DNA from: Quadrisphaera setariae
Lineage (GTDB): Bacteria; Actinomycetota; Actinomycetes; Actinomycetales; Quadrisphaeraceae
Length of the DNA: 64,000 nt
Reading direction: 5' to 3'
Assembly: GCF_008041935.1 (NCBI RefSeq)
Contig: NZ_VKAC01000009.1
Coordinates: 62,001-126,000 of the forward strand
The notes under the pieces are model-generated. The model had not been told where the DNA came from, did no database searches, and worked only from the letters and a program-made list of their open reading frames with translations. How positions within the stretch are numbered: the stretch's first letter is position 1; each line of letters begins with the position of its first letter. The position numbers and the translations under genes are program-made. This document shows positions 35,287 through 42,801 of the stretch, piece after piece.

Positions 35287-36603
35287 GTGGGGTCATCAGG
35301 ACGACGGCGGCTGCCGGCGCTCGCGCTGGCGGTCGCCCTGCTCGTCGGCGCCGTCGGTGTCGCTGGCGTGGGCGAAGGGGCCCCGAGCGCCAGCGCGGAC
35401 ACCGTCTCGCAGCTCAAGGCCAAGCAGCAGCAGCTCAAGGACGCCCTCGCCCAGGCGCAGGAGGGGCTGGCCGACACCGGCGAGCGCGCCGAGCAGGCCG
35501 CCGCTGAGCTCGCTGACGTGCAGGCCCGCCAGCCTGCCGCGCAGGCGGCGCTGGAGACCGCGCAGGCGGAGGTGCGCACCGCCAAGGACCGCGACGTGGA
35601 GCTGGCCGGCCAGCTGGCCGCCGCCGAGGCCGCCGAGCAGGTGGCCGTCGAGGAGCTGGCCGGTGGTGAGCAGGACCTCGCCGAGGCCGAGAAGCGCGTC
35701 TCGCGCCTGGTGTCGGCCACCTACCGCGGCGGCGGTGTCGACGCCGGCCTGGCCGCGGCGGTCATGGGCGGGGAGGGCCCGAGCGAGCTGGCCGACCGGT
35801 TGGCCCTCGTGGACGCCGCCGCGCGGCTGCAGCAGAGCTCCACCAACCGGCTGGCGCAGGTGCGCGCCGAGCAGCAGCACCGCGCCGAGCGGCTCGAGGC
35901 CGTGCGGCAGCAGATGGCGGACCTGCGCCAGCAGGCCGCCGACCACCTCGTGGAGACCCAGCGCGTGCAGGAGCAGGCGCAGACCGCCTCCGACGAGCTG
36001 GCCGCGCTGGAGGCGACCAAGGAGCAGGCGCTCGCCGACATCGAGGCGCAGAAGAAGGTCTACCAGCAGCAGGTGGACCAGGCCCAGGCCGAGAGCGACG
36101 ACATCGCCGCCCAGCTGCGCGCCCGGGCGCGCGCCCGAGCCGGTTCCAGCGGCGGTTCCAGCGGCGGGGGAGGCGGAGGTGGCGGCTCGGCCGCGCCGCA
36201 GCGCGGCCTGCTCGGCAACCCGCTGGCGTCCATGACGGTCACGTCGGGGTTCGGGTACCGGATCCACCCCGTTTACCACGTGCGCCGCCTGCACGCGGGG
36301 ACCGACCTGAGGGCCGCCTGCGGCACCCCCGTCTACGCCGCCGCCGACGGCGAGGTCGTGCGCGCCGGGCCAGGCACCGGCTACGGCAACATCCTCGTCA
36401 TCGACCACGGCACCATCGGTGGTCGCGACGTCGCCACGGCCTACGCGCACCTGTCGCGCTTCGCGGCGCGCCCCGGGCAGGACGTCAAGAAGGGCGACCT
36501 GGTCGCCTACTCGGGCAGCACGGGTGTGGGCACCGCGTGCCACCTGCACTTCGAGGTGCGCGTGGACGGCTCGCCGACGGACGCCATGGCCGGGTGGCTC
36601 TGA
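35287..36603 (+). CDS. secreted coiled-coil M23 (LytM) peptidase, probable FtsEX effector
   Basis: Peptidoglycan endopeptidase candidate of 438 residues. A signal sequence (ALALAVALLVGAVGVAGV) ends near residue 38. A long coiled coil rich in Gln/Ala/Glu runs from about 40 to 285, as in EnvC and other FtsX-regulated hydrolases. A poly-Gly/Ser linker joins the LytM domain, where zinc and catalytic residues appear in HAGTDLRA and HLHFEVR. It starts 5 bp after ftsX, so the FtsE-FtsX-hydrolase module is probably one operon. Confidence 0.9.
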   Translation: MGSSGRRRLPALALAVALLVGAVGVAGVGEGAPSASADTVSQLKAKQQQLKDALAQAQEGLADTGERAEQAAAELADVQARQPAAQAALETAQAEVRTAKDRDVELAGQLAAAEAAEQVAVEELAGGEQDLAEAEKRVSRLVSATYRGGGVDAGLAAAVMGGEGPSELADRLALVDAAARLQQSSTNRLAQVRAEQQHRAERLEAVRQQMADLRQQAADHLVETQRVQEQAQTASDELAALEATKEQALADIEAQKKVYQQQVDQAQAESDDIAAQLRARARARAGSSGGSSGGGGGGGGSAAPQRGLLGNPLASMTVTSGFGYRIHPVYHVRRLHAGTDLRAACGTPVYAAADGEVVRAGPGTGYGNILVIDHGTIGGRDVATAYAHLSRFAARPGQDVKKGDLVAYSGSTGVGTACHLHFEVRVDGSPTDAMAGWL

Positions 36604-36634
36604 GCGCTCCCGAGAACCCGGTGGCGGGCTTCCG

Positions 36635-36640
36635 TAGACT
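36635..36640 (+). promoter_or_regulatory. leaderless -10 of smpB
   Basis: TAGACT, 6 nt, then ATG 36647. smpB therefore probably has its own leaderless promoter behind the ftsEX operon. Confidence 0.55.
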
Positions 36641-36646
36641 GGACGG

Positions 36647-37189
36647 ATGGCCGGACGAGGTGGGCGCGGGGAGTGGCACGCGCCGCAGACCAACAAGCCC
36701 GCTGCCCCCACCGGCCGTGACACCACCACGCGCACCGTGGTGGCCTCCAACCGCCGCGCCCGGTTCGACTACGCCATCGAGGACGTCTTCGAGGCCGGCC
36801 TGGTGCTCACCGGCACCGAGGTGAAGTCGCTGCGGCAGGGGCGCGCGTCGCTGGTCGACGGCTTCGCCGAGGTCGAGCGGGGCGAGGCATGGCTCGAGGC
36901 CGTGCACATCCCGGAGTACACCGAGGGCACCTGGACCAACCACGAGCCGCGCCGCCGCCGCAAGCTGCTGCTCCACGCCGCCGAGATCGACAAGCTCGCG
37001 CAGGCCGCTGGCCAGTCCGGCTACACGCTCGTGCCGCTGCAGCTGTACTTCCGCGGAGGCCGGGCCAAGGTGGAGATCGGCGTGGCGAAGGGCAAGAAGA
37101 CCTTCGACAAGCGCCAGGCGCTGCGCAACGCCACCGACGAGCGCGAGGCCCAGCGCGCCATGCGCACCCGCACCCGCGTCGGCGAGTAG
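36647..37189 (+). CDS. smpB: tmRNA-binding protein SmpB
   Basis: Binds the tRNA-like domain of tmRNA and mediates rescue of stalled ribosomes; 180 residues, with a roughly 25-residue N-terminal extension over E. coli SmpB. The core follows the family: [35 protein letters not shown], then [22 protein letters not shown], and an Arg-rich C-terminal tail that enters the empty mRNA channel. The tmRNA gene is at 40277 on the same strand. Confidence 0.96.
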   Translation: MAGRGGRGEWHAPQTNKPAAPTGRDTTTRTVVASNRRARFDYAIEDVFEAGLVLTGTEVKSLRQGRASLVDGFAEVERGEAWLEAVHIPEYTEGTWTNHEPRRRRKLLLHAAEIDKLAQAAGQSGYTLVPLQLYFRGGRAKVEIGVAKGKKTFDKRQALRNATDEREAQRAMRTRTRVGE

Positions 37190-37261
37190 CCGCTTCGCCG
37201 TCGCCCCGCCCGGCGGTGCTCGGGTCGCGGGGGAGCGCGACGCGGCGCAGGGTGGTGAGCC

Positions 37262-38185
37262 GTGCGCGCTGTCTTCCACTCGTCCTACGGCGGTCCCGAG
37301 GTCCTGGAGGTCGGCGAGCAGCCCGACCCCGTGGTCGGCCCGGACTCCGTGCTCATCCGGGTCAAGGCCGCCGGGGTCAACCCGGTCGACTTCAAGATCG
37401 GCGCCGGGTACCTGCAGGGCGCCTTCCCGTCGTTCCTGCCGACCATCGCCGGGTGGGACGCCGCGGGCGTCGTCGAGGCCGTCGGTCCCGCGGTGCACGA
37501 CCTGGCCCCCGGTGACGAGGTGCTCGGCTACCTCCGCAAGGACTTCGTCCGCGACGGCTGCTACGCCGAGCTGGTCGCCGGCAACCAGCGCCACTGGGCG
37601 CTGAAGCCGCCCGCCCTCTCGTGGGAGGTGGCCGGTGCGCTGCCGCTGGCGGGCCTCACGGCGCTGCAGTCGCTGGAGGCCGTGCGAGCCGGGTCGGGCG
37701 ACACGGTGCTCGTGCACGCGGCGTCCGGCGGGGTGGGGCACCTCGCCGTCCAGATCGCGAAGGCCCGCGGCGCCCGGGTCATCGGGACGGCGAGCGAGCG
37801 CAACCACGACTTCGTCCGCTCCCTCGGCGCTGAGCCGGTGGCGTACGGCGACGGGCTCGTCGACGCCGTGCGCGCGCTGGCGCCCGAGGGCGTCGACGCC
37901 GCCGTCGACTACGTCGGTGGTGACGCGATCCGGCAGTCCGCCGAGCTCGCGAAGGACCCGGCGCGGACGGCGTCCAACGTCGACCCGCAGGCCGTGTCCG
38001 AGGTCGGCGGCGTCTACTGCTTCGTCACCCCGCACGCCGAGCAGCTGGCGCAGCTCGCGGCGCTCGTGGCCGACGGCGCGGTGCGCGTGGAGGTGCAGGA
38101 GGCGTTCCCGCTGGAGCGCGCCGCCGACGCCTGGAGGGCCCAGATGGACGGCCACGTGCGCGGCAAGCTCGTCCTCACCGTCTGA
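37262..38185 (+). CDS. zinc-independent quinone oxidoreductase-like NADP-dependent enzyme
   Basis: Medium-chain dehydrogenase/reductase of 307 residues. The N-terminal GroES-like domain has VLIRVKAAGVNPVDFKIGAGYLQG and GWDAAGVVEAVGP. The nucleotide motif is VLVHAASGGVGHLAVQIAKARG. No structural-zinc cysteines, so it belongs to the quinone/enone reductase branch. The C-terminus FPLERAADAWRAQMDGHVRGKLVLTV is typical. GTG 37262 gives a normal N-terminus (VRAVFHSSYGGPEVLEV). Followed by a strong terminator-like hairpin. Confidence 0.88.
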   Translation: MRAVFHSSYGGPEVLEVGEQPDPVVGPDSVLIRVKAAGVNPVDFKIGAGYLQGAFPSFLPTIAGWDAAGVVEAVGPAVHDLAPGDEVLGYLRKDFVRDGCYAELVAGNQRHWALKPPALSWEVAGALPLAGLTALQSLEAVRAGSGDTVLVHAASGGVGHLAVQIAKARGARVIGTASERNHDFVRSLGAEPVAYGDGLVDAVRALAPEGVDAAVDYVGGDAIRQSAELAKDPARTASNVDPQAVSEVGGVYCFVTPHAEQLAQLAALVADGAVRVEVQEAFPLERAADAWRAQMDGHVRGKLVLTV

Positions 38186-38191
38186 GCCACG

Positions 38192-38229
38192 ACCGCGCCG
38201 GCCGGTGGAAAACCGCTGGCCGGCGCGGT
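38192..38229 (+). terminator. hairpin terminator after oxidoreductase
   Basis: ACCGCGCCGGCC pairs with GGCCGGCGCGGT, with partial pairing inside and an AAAA loop. Located 6 bp after the stop. Confidence 0.6.
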
Positions 38230-38281
38230 GTCGTCGTCGTCATGATGGTCCTGCTGCCCGACCAGCGGCGCCCCGGTGGAT

Positions 38282-38489
38282 CACCGGTCGCGTCCCGCAC
38301 CAGCGGGTAGCGCAGCACATCGGATGCTGGCGCCTGTCACGCGCTGAGGCTCGACTCCTCATCTCTGGCGGCGACCGGTGGCCCTGTCGCGTCCGCGAGG
38401 GCGCGGCGAGCGGTGCTCGGACCTGTGCGCCTCGGCGCCCGTCCGGGCCGCTGGGCGCCGGTCGTCGTCGTGCTGCTCACGACGACGAC
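38282..38489 (+). promoter_or_regulatory. candidate structured leader RNA upstream of SPFH gene
   Basis: A perfect 10-bp outer stem (CACCGGTCGC 38282-38291 with GCGACCGGTG 38371-38380) encloses three hairpins. CCCGC/GCGGG is at 38294-38307. An 8-bp stem with one bulge is at 38310-38333. TGAGG/CCTCA with a 7-nt loop CTCGACT is at 38345-38361. An 80-nt spacer leads to an 11-bp hairpin, GTCGTCGTCGT/ACGACGACGAC (38461-38489), ending 4 nt before the GGAGG ribosome site at 38494. The layout suggests aptamer plus expression platform. No known riboswitch class recognised. This accounts for the 321-bp gap. Confidence 0.4.
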
Positions 38490-38506
38490 GGACGGAGGCG
38501 AACGAC

Positions 38507-39181
38507 GTGTTCATCAAGCACCTGGTGGTCCGGGAGGGCCGGCGGGCGGTCGTCCGCTACGACGGCCGCGTCGTCTCCGTCCTCGGTGCCGGTCGGCACC
38601 GGTTGCGGGGCCGGGCGTGGCGGCGCGGTGTCGAGGTGGTCGACGTCCGCGACCAGCTGCTCGTCCTCACCGGCCAGGAGCTCGCTGCCGCCGACGTCCC
38701 GGGTGTCCGCGTCAGCGCGTCCGCCCGCTGGGCGGTCACCGACCCGGTGGCCTTCCTCGACGCGTCCGCCGACCCGGTGGCCGAGCTGCGGATGGCGCTC
38801 CAGCTGGCCGTCCGCGACTGGGCGGCCTCGGCTCCGCTGGCGGAGCTGCTCGCGGGCCGTGCCGAGGCGGCGCAGGTCCTGACGGCTCGCGTCGCCGCCG
38901 AGGCCGCCCGGCTGGGCGTCGCCGTGGCAGAGGCGTCGGTCCGGGACGTCAGCGTGCCGGGGGAGCTGCGTCGGGCCCTGCTCGCGACGGCGACCGCCGT
39001 CCAGGAGGGCCAGGCGGCCCTCGAGCGGGCGCGCGGCGAGGTCGCGGCCACGCGGGCGCTCGCCAACGCGGCGCGGATGCTCGCCGACAACCCGGCGCTG
39101 CTGCAGCTGCGGACGGTCCAGGAGGCTGCCAGGGGGACGGGGTCGAAGGTCGTCGTCCGCATCGGCGATCCGACCTCCTGA
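38507..39181 (+). CDS. SPFH/band-7 (slipin-like) protein
   Basis: Prohibitin-homology protein of 224 residues, a family that forms oligomeric membrane-microdomain scaffolds. VREGRRAVVRYDGRVVSVLGAGRHRL and VSASARWAVTDPVAFLDASADPVAELRMALQLAVRDW match the SPFH core. The C-terminal helical part (VQEGQAALERARGEVAATRALANAARML) is a short coiled coil. No N-terminal membrane helix is visible, so membrane contact would have to be peripheral. GTG 38507 has GGAGG 8 nt upstream. Preceded by the structured leader. Confidence 0.82.
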   Translation: MFIKHLVVREGRRAVVRYDGRVVSVLGAGRHRLRGRAWRRGVEVVDVRDQLLVLTGQELAAADVPGVRVSASARWAVTDPVAFLDASADPVAELRMALQLAVRDWAASAPLAELLAGRAEAAQVLTARVAAEAARLGVAVAEASVRDVSVPGELRRALLATATAVQEGQAALERARGEVAATRALANAARMLADNPALLQLRTVQEAARGTGSKVVVRIGDPTS

Positions 39182-39196
39182 CGAGTCTCCAACCGG

Positions 39197-39300
39197 TGCG
39201 CAGACGGCCCCATCGATGCGCAGGTGGCCCCATGCGCCTGGTCGATGGGGCCACCTGCGCACCCAAGGGGCGCTCTGCGCACCCAAGGGGCGCTCTGCGC
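39197..39300. repeat. direct and inverted repeats in 20-bp steps
   Basis: TGCGCAGacGGCCCCAT (39197-39213) recurs 20 bp later as TGCGCAGgtGGCCCCAT (39217-39233), which is perfectly inverted at 39245-39261 (17-bp arms, 11-nt gap). Two exact tandem copies of a 20-mer beginning CTGCGCACCCAAGGGG follow (39255-39274, 39275-39294), plus a partial third. TGCGC occurs six times in 104 bp. No ORF with actinobacterial codon bias crosses the block. Confidence 0.75.
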
Positions 39301-39353
39301 GGTCAGGACGTCGAGCCGGCTCGTTCGGCGGCGGCGACCATGCGGCTGCGCGC

Positions 39354-39445
39354 CAGGTGACAGCGCCTGGTGGGGCACCTGAGGTCCGGTGGGCAGGCCC
39401 AGTGCCGGGTCAGGGCCCGGAAGCGGACCTCAGACTGCCCACCGG
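39354..39445. repeat. interleaved inverted repeats
   Basis: CAGGTG/CACCTG flank 39354-39381. TGAGGTCCG (39380-39388) is inverted at 39424-39432, and CCGGTGGGCAG (39386-39396) is inverted at 39435-39445. The right-hand halves are in the same order as the left-hand halves, so both stems together would make a pseudoknot rather than one hairpin. Confidence 0.6.
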
Positions 39446-39507
39446 CGCTCAGCCTGCCCGTTCCGCGGCCCCGAGGGAGTGCAGTGCTGCCCCGCTGTCC
39501 GGATCTG

Positions 39508-39551
39508 GGCGATCGATCGGGCGCTGGAGCGTCAGAGGCCGATCGATCGCC
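39508..39551. repeat. 13-bp perfect inverted repeat
   Basis: GGCGATCGATCGG (39508-39520) and CCGATCGATCGCC (39539-39551), separated by 18 nt. Last dyad of the non-coding block 39182-39702; the remaining 150 bp up to the next gene hold nothing I recognise. Confidence 0.7.
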
Positions 39552-39702
39552 AAGACCCGCGCTGTCGTGGGGTTCGGGCGGCCCTGCGAGACGGCCGTCT
39601 GGTGCGAGCGTCTCCGATCGTCGTCGGCGTGCGGCCCACAGCCCAGGAGCACCCCGGGGAGGTGGCGCTCAGGTGCTTGGTCGTGGCGGAGGCAGGGCGC
39701 GG

Positions 39703-40173
39703 TCAGGGGCGGGGCGGGCGCAGACGCGCTGCCGAGGTGGTGTCGATGACCAGCAGCGCCAGGCCCTGCAGCACCACGGCGAGGCCGTGGCCGCGCAGGG
39801 CCTCGTCGCTGGTCCGCCGGCGACCCCGTCGGCTCAGCCCGCGCAGGCGCTCCGTCACGCGGTCCGGCCGGGCGGCCAGCACCGCTCCGACGCCCACGTA
39901 CCCCACGTCGGCGGCTGCGTTGGCGAGCAGCAGCGCCCGCAGCCGTCCTGCCGGCGGGGTGCTCCCGCGCGTGCTCGCTGCCAGCACCCCGGCGTCCACC
40001 GCCGCCCACAGCAGCGTCTGCAGGCCGAAGGCGCGCAGCAGCGGGTCCTGCCGCGACCGACCGGCCGCGATCGCGGCTGCGCCGCCCACCGCGCTGGCGC
40101 CCACCCACGCGCCCAGCGAGCGCTGCAGCTGCCGCTCGACAGCCGCCACCTGACCGACCTCGTCGTCGTCCAC
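39703..40173 (-). CDS. membrane-associated protein of unknown function, 156 residues
   Basis: No named family assigned. LQRSLGAWVGASAVGGAAAIAAG, LLRAFGLQTLLWAAVDAGVLAA, LLLANAAADVGYVGVGAVLAA and GHGLAVVLQGLALLVIDTTSAARL form about four helices. The pattern of a Gln/Leu/Trp helix followed by Asp-Val-Gly-Tyr and Gly-His-Gly recurs in uncharacterised actinobacterial proteins. GTG 40173 was chosen because CAGACT lies 6 nt upstream; the longer upstream frame runs into the tmRNA region. Confidence 0.65.
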   Translation of the reverse strand: MDDDEVGQVAAVERQLQRSLGAWVGASAVGGAAAIAAGRSRQDPLLRAFGLQTLLWAAVDAGVLAASTRGSTPPAGRLRALLLANAAADVGYVGVGAVLAARPDRVTERLRGLSRRGRRRTSDEALRGHGLAVVLQGLALLVIDTTSAARLRPPRP

Positions 40174-40179
40174 CGCACC

Positions 40180-40185
40180 AGTCTG
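40180..40185 (-). promoter_or_regulatory. leaderless -10 element
   Basis: CAGACT on the minus strand, 6 nt before GTG 40173. Same hexamer as at 53661. Confidence 0.45.
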
Positions 40186-40276
40186 GGCCCCGAGCGCCGC
40201 CGTCCGCGGGAACACGGGAGGAAACCGGAGGCGTTCCACCTGACGGAGCGCGTAGAGTGCTCTGCACAACTCCACA

Positions 40277-40645
40277 GGGGGTGCCAGGTCTCGACGTCGC
40301 ATCGTCGAACCAGGGGAAGCGGGTCGAGAAGGCAAGGTCATCTCGTTAACGTTCCTTGCAAACCCATAGGTGCCGATTCCAAGAGCACCGACTTCGCTCT
40401 CGCTGCCTGATCAGCTGAGGTGAAAGTCCGTCGGCCCGGGAGTGCTCCCGGCTCGGGTACCGGCGTCAGCTAGGGGGCTCAACCACCGACCAGTGTCACC
40501 GGGGTCGGTGGGAAACCAAGGTGACTGGGCCCGTCAGCGCAACGTCCGTGTGAGCGCTGGGGCCGAGCAGAACGACTCACGGTCTGCACCCGGAGAAGCC
40601 CTGGGGGTACGACGGCGGACGCGGGTTCGATTCCCGCCACCTCCA
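40277..40645 (+). ncRNA. ssrA: tmRNA
   Basis: Transfer-messenger RNA, about 369 nt, that rescues ribosomes stalled without a stop codon together with SmpB. The 5' end GGGGGTG pairs with 3' CACCTCC to form the acceptor stem. The T arm reads GCGGGTTCGATTCCCGC. The tag reading frame (40372-40410) encodes ADSKSTDFALAA and stop TGA, close to the mycobacterial ADS...ALAA tag. The CCA end is not encoded (the sequence continues ACT) and must be added. A TAGAGT at 40253 is a possible -10. Confidence 0.95.
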
Positions 40646-40702
40646 CTCGTCGCTCTCAGAAGTCCCACAGCAGTACGCAAGAGCGGCACCCCACCCCGCG
40701 GA

Positions 40703-40726
40703 GGGCCCGACCACCAGGTCGGGCCC
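40703..40726. terminator. terminator between tmRNA and esterase pseudogene
   Basis: GGGCCCGACC/GGTCGGGCCC, a perfect 10-bp stem with an ACCA loop followed by TTCG. Serves ssrA (+) and the convergent gene (-). Confidence 0.75.
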
Positions 40727-40735
40727 TTCGCACGT

Positions 40736-41780
40736 TCAGCTCTTCTGCGGAGCGGCCAGGTGCTGGCTGAAGAAGGCGAACACCTGCGGCATCGCCGCCT
40801 TGAACGACGTCGTGAGGTGCTGGCCGCCCGGCTGCAGGTAGACCTGCGTGGTCGACGGCGGCGGCAGCAGCGGCGCGAACGCCTTGGCCTCCTTGACGTC
40901 GAGGGAGCTGTCGGTGCCCGCCACGAACAGCCAGGCGGTGTCACCGGTGTAGTGCGGGGCCAGGGCCGTCGGGTACAGCGCCTGCACCGCCGGGTCCTTG
41001 CGCTGCGGCAGCGTGGTCTCCATGGAGAAGTACCCGGCGATGCTCACCACCGCGCCGTACTGCCCGGGGTGGCGCAGCGCGATCGCCGCGGCGCAGTAGG
41101 CCCCTGCCGACGCCCCGGAGATGCCCCACCCCTTCCCGGGCGGCATGACGCGGAAGTCGTGCTGCACCGCACCGGGGAGGGCGGAAGTCGTGCTGCACCG
41201 CACCGGGGAGGTCGGTGTCGAGGAAGGTGCCCACGGCGGGCTGGCCCGGCAGGTCGGTGCACTCCGTGTCGACGCTCTTCGACACCTGCATCTCCGGCAT
41301 GACGAAGACGAAGGGCAGCACCGAGCCGTTCTTCGAGCCCTGGCTGACGACGTCCTGCGCGCCGTAGGACCTGTCCGTCCAGTTGTTGTAGGTCGCGCCG
41401 TCGCCGCCGGGGTAGAGGAACAGCACCGGGAAGCCGCTGTGCGCGTACGCCGGGTCGTCGTACTGCGGCGGCGTCCACACCCACACCTTCATCGTCACGC
41501 CGGACCTCGCGCCGGTCAGCGTGGTCTGCAGCACCGTCTGGTCGCCGAAGCTGGTGGGGCTCCAGACCCGCCCGTCCGCCACGTGCGCGGAGGTCGGCGT
41601 CGTGCTGGAGCTGGGCGAGGCCGAGGCTGGCGCCGACGGGCCCGCGCTGCGCGTGGCCGACGCGCCAGACGCCGATGAGGACGACGACGAGGGCGCCGCA
41701 GCGCCCGAGCAGGCGCTCAGCGCTGCGGCCAGCAGGGCCGCCAGCGCAGCGACGAGCACGGGGCGGCGGGGTCCGAGCAC
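40736..41780 (-). pseudogene. esterase-family lipoprotein, frameshifted by a 31-bp duplication
   Basis: Would encode a secreted alpha/beta-hydrolase of the esterase D/antigen 85 type, about 330 residues. The N-terminus has a signal peptide with lipobox LSAC and a Ser/Thr/Ala linker. VWVWTPPQYDDPAY, FPVLFLYPGGDG and VFVMPEMQVSKSVDTECTDLPG follow. After DLPGAVQHDFR the frame changes; the second half, with the nucleophile motif GISGASAGAY and PGGQHLTTSF, is in another frame. A perfect 31-bp tandem duplication causes the shift, and removing one copy restores one ORF. Start GTG 41780 is tentative. Could be a sequencing artefact. Confidence 0.85.
41150..41211. repeat. 31-bp perfect tandem duplication
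   Basis: Copies at 41150-41180 and 41181-41211, each beginning GCGGAAGTCG and ending CCGGGGAGG. The length is not a multiple of three, so it breaks the esterase reading frame. Confidence 0.95.
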
Positions 41781-41832
41781 GTCAAGCAGCGTGGCGATCG
41801 AGACTGAGCGGTCGCTGCCAGCCGCCTGCGCG

Positions 41833-42345
41833 TCAGCCGAACGTGAAGCGCGTGCAGTCGGTGGGGAAGGAGAACCACGCCAGCGCCCGCCGCGGCACCA
41901 GCACGCGCAGGCCCCCGCCGTCGTCTCCGCTCCACGCGTCGGGCCCGGGGGAGTACCCGGCGTCGTGGTACTTGGCGAACGCCTCCGACAGCCGCCGGCC
42001 CAGGTCGCCGGTGCCGGCGCGCGCCGGGTGCGAGGTGCCCTCGACCACCACCGCCTGCGCGCCGTCCTCGAGGTTGAGCGTGCACGCCGGGTTGGCGGCG
42101 AGGTTGCGGGCGTGGACGGTGGTGGCGGCGCCGTCGTACCAGAACCGCCCGTCCACCCACACGCCCCAGCGGGGCACCACGTGCGGGCGCCCGTCGGGCC
42201 GCACCGTGGCCAGCCAGTAGTGCTGCGCGGCGACGAGCCGCTCCTCGACGGCGGTCCACTCCAGCACCCCGTCGGTGCTCTCCGGGAGCCCGTAGCCGTC
42301 GGGCATCGTCGGTCGGTCCGCGCGCGGTCCCACACTGGACGTCAT
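41833..42345 (-). CDS. pyridoxamine 5'-phosphate oxidase-like flavin protein
   Basis: Split-barrel FMN/F420-type protein of 170 residues. HYWLATVRPDGRPHVVPRWGVWVDGRFWYDGA is the family's first strands with the flavin-contacting region. HARNLAANPACTLNLEDGAQAVVVEGTS and FAKYHDAGYSPGPDAW continue it, and RALAWFSFPTDCTRFTFG closes the barrel. Actual cofactor and substrate are unknown. ATG 42345 is supported by TACGGT 7 nt upstream; ATG 42306 (MPDGYGLPES) also fits homologues. Its start overlaps the divergent gene's ATG. Confidence 0.8.
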   Translation of the reverse strand: MTSSVGPRADRPTMPDGYGLPESTDGVLEWTAVEERLVAAQHYWLATVRPDGRPHVVPRWGVWVDGRFWYDGAATTVHARNLAANPACTLNLEDGAQAVVVEGTSHPARAGTGDLGRRLSEAFAKYHDAGYSPGPDAWSGDDGGGLRVLVPRRALAWFSFPTDCTRFTFG

Positions 42346-42358
42346 GGCGGGGACCGTA
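42331..42358. promoter_or_regulatory. face-to-face leaderless promoters
   Basis: Plus: CACACT (42331-42336), 7 nt, ATG 42344. Minus: TACGGT (42358-42353), 7 nt, ATG 42345. The two start codons overlap as CATG, and each -10 lies inside the first codons of the other gene. Confidence 0.5.
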
Positions 42359-42757
42359 GAGCGCACCACCGACACCACGCGCTGCCCCTGCGGCACCGGC
42401 GAGGCCTACGGCGCGTGCTGCGCCAGGTTCCACCGCGGCGAGGCCGACGCCCCGACCGCGGAGGCCCTCATGCGCTCGCGGTACAGCGCCTTCGCCCTGC
42501 GCGACACCTCCTACCTCGCCCGCACGTGGCACGCCTCCACCCGGCCCACCCTCGACGAGCTGCGCCTCGACGCGGACCAGCGCTGGCTGCGCCTCGACGT
42601 GCTGGGGACCACCGGCGGGGGCCCTTTCGACGATGACGGCACGGTGACGTTCGAGGCGCGCTGGCGCAGCGGCGCCGAGCGGGGCGTGCTGCGGGAGCGC
42701 AGCCGCTTCGTGCGCGAGGAGCGCCGCTGGACCTACCTCGACGGCGAGGTGGCCTGA
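42344..42757 (+). CDS. YchJ-family SEC-C motif protein
   Basis: 137 residues of the UPF0225/YchJ group. The N-terminal CPCGTGEAYGACC is a zinc-binding SEC-C-like motif. AEALMRSRYSAFALRDTSYLARTWHASTRP is the family signature, followed by an NTF2-like half (GTVTFEARWRSGAERGVLRERSRFVREERRWTYLDGEV). Function of the family is not established; related SEC-C motifs bind zinc in SecA. Start chosen from the leaderless -10. Confidence 0.88.
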   Translation: MAGTVERTTDTTRCPCGTGEAYGACCARFHRGEADAPTAEALMRSRYSAFALRDTSYLARTWHASTRPTLDELRLDADQRWLRLDVLGTTGGGPFDDDGTVTFEARWRSGAERGVLRERSRFVREERRWTYLDGEVA

Positions 42758-42801
42758 GCGCGACCCCGGTGACCACCTCCTGGTGAGACCCGGTCCAGAG
42801 A

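Noticed and set aside
38300-38372. tRNA gene in the SPFH leader (D-arm-like and T-arm-like segments)
   Set aside because: The anticodon-like loop lacks U33, the 7-bp acceptor stem does not form, and no CCA end is present. The stems fit a different fold closed by a 10-bp stem.
39255-39300. CRISPR-like array
   Set aside because: The 20-bp units are directly adjacent without spacers, there are only about 2.3 copies, and no cas gene is present.
41150-41211. Duplication as target-site repeat of a mobile element
   Set aside because: The copies are directly adjacent with nothing between them, and 31 bp is far longer than usual insertion target duplications.
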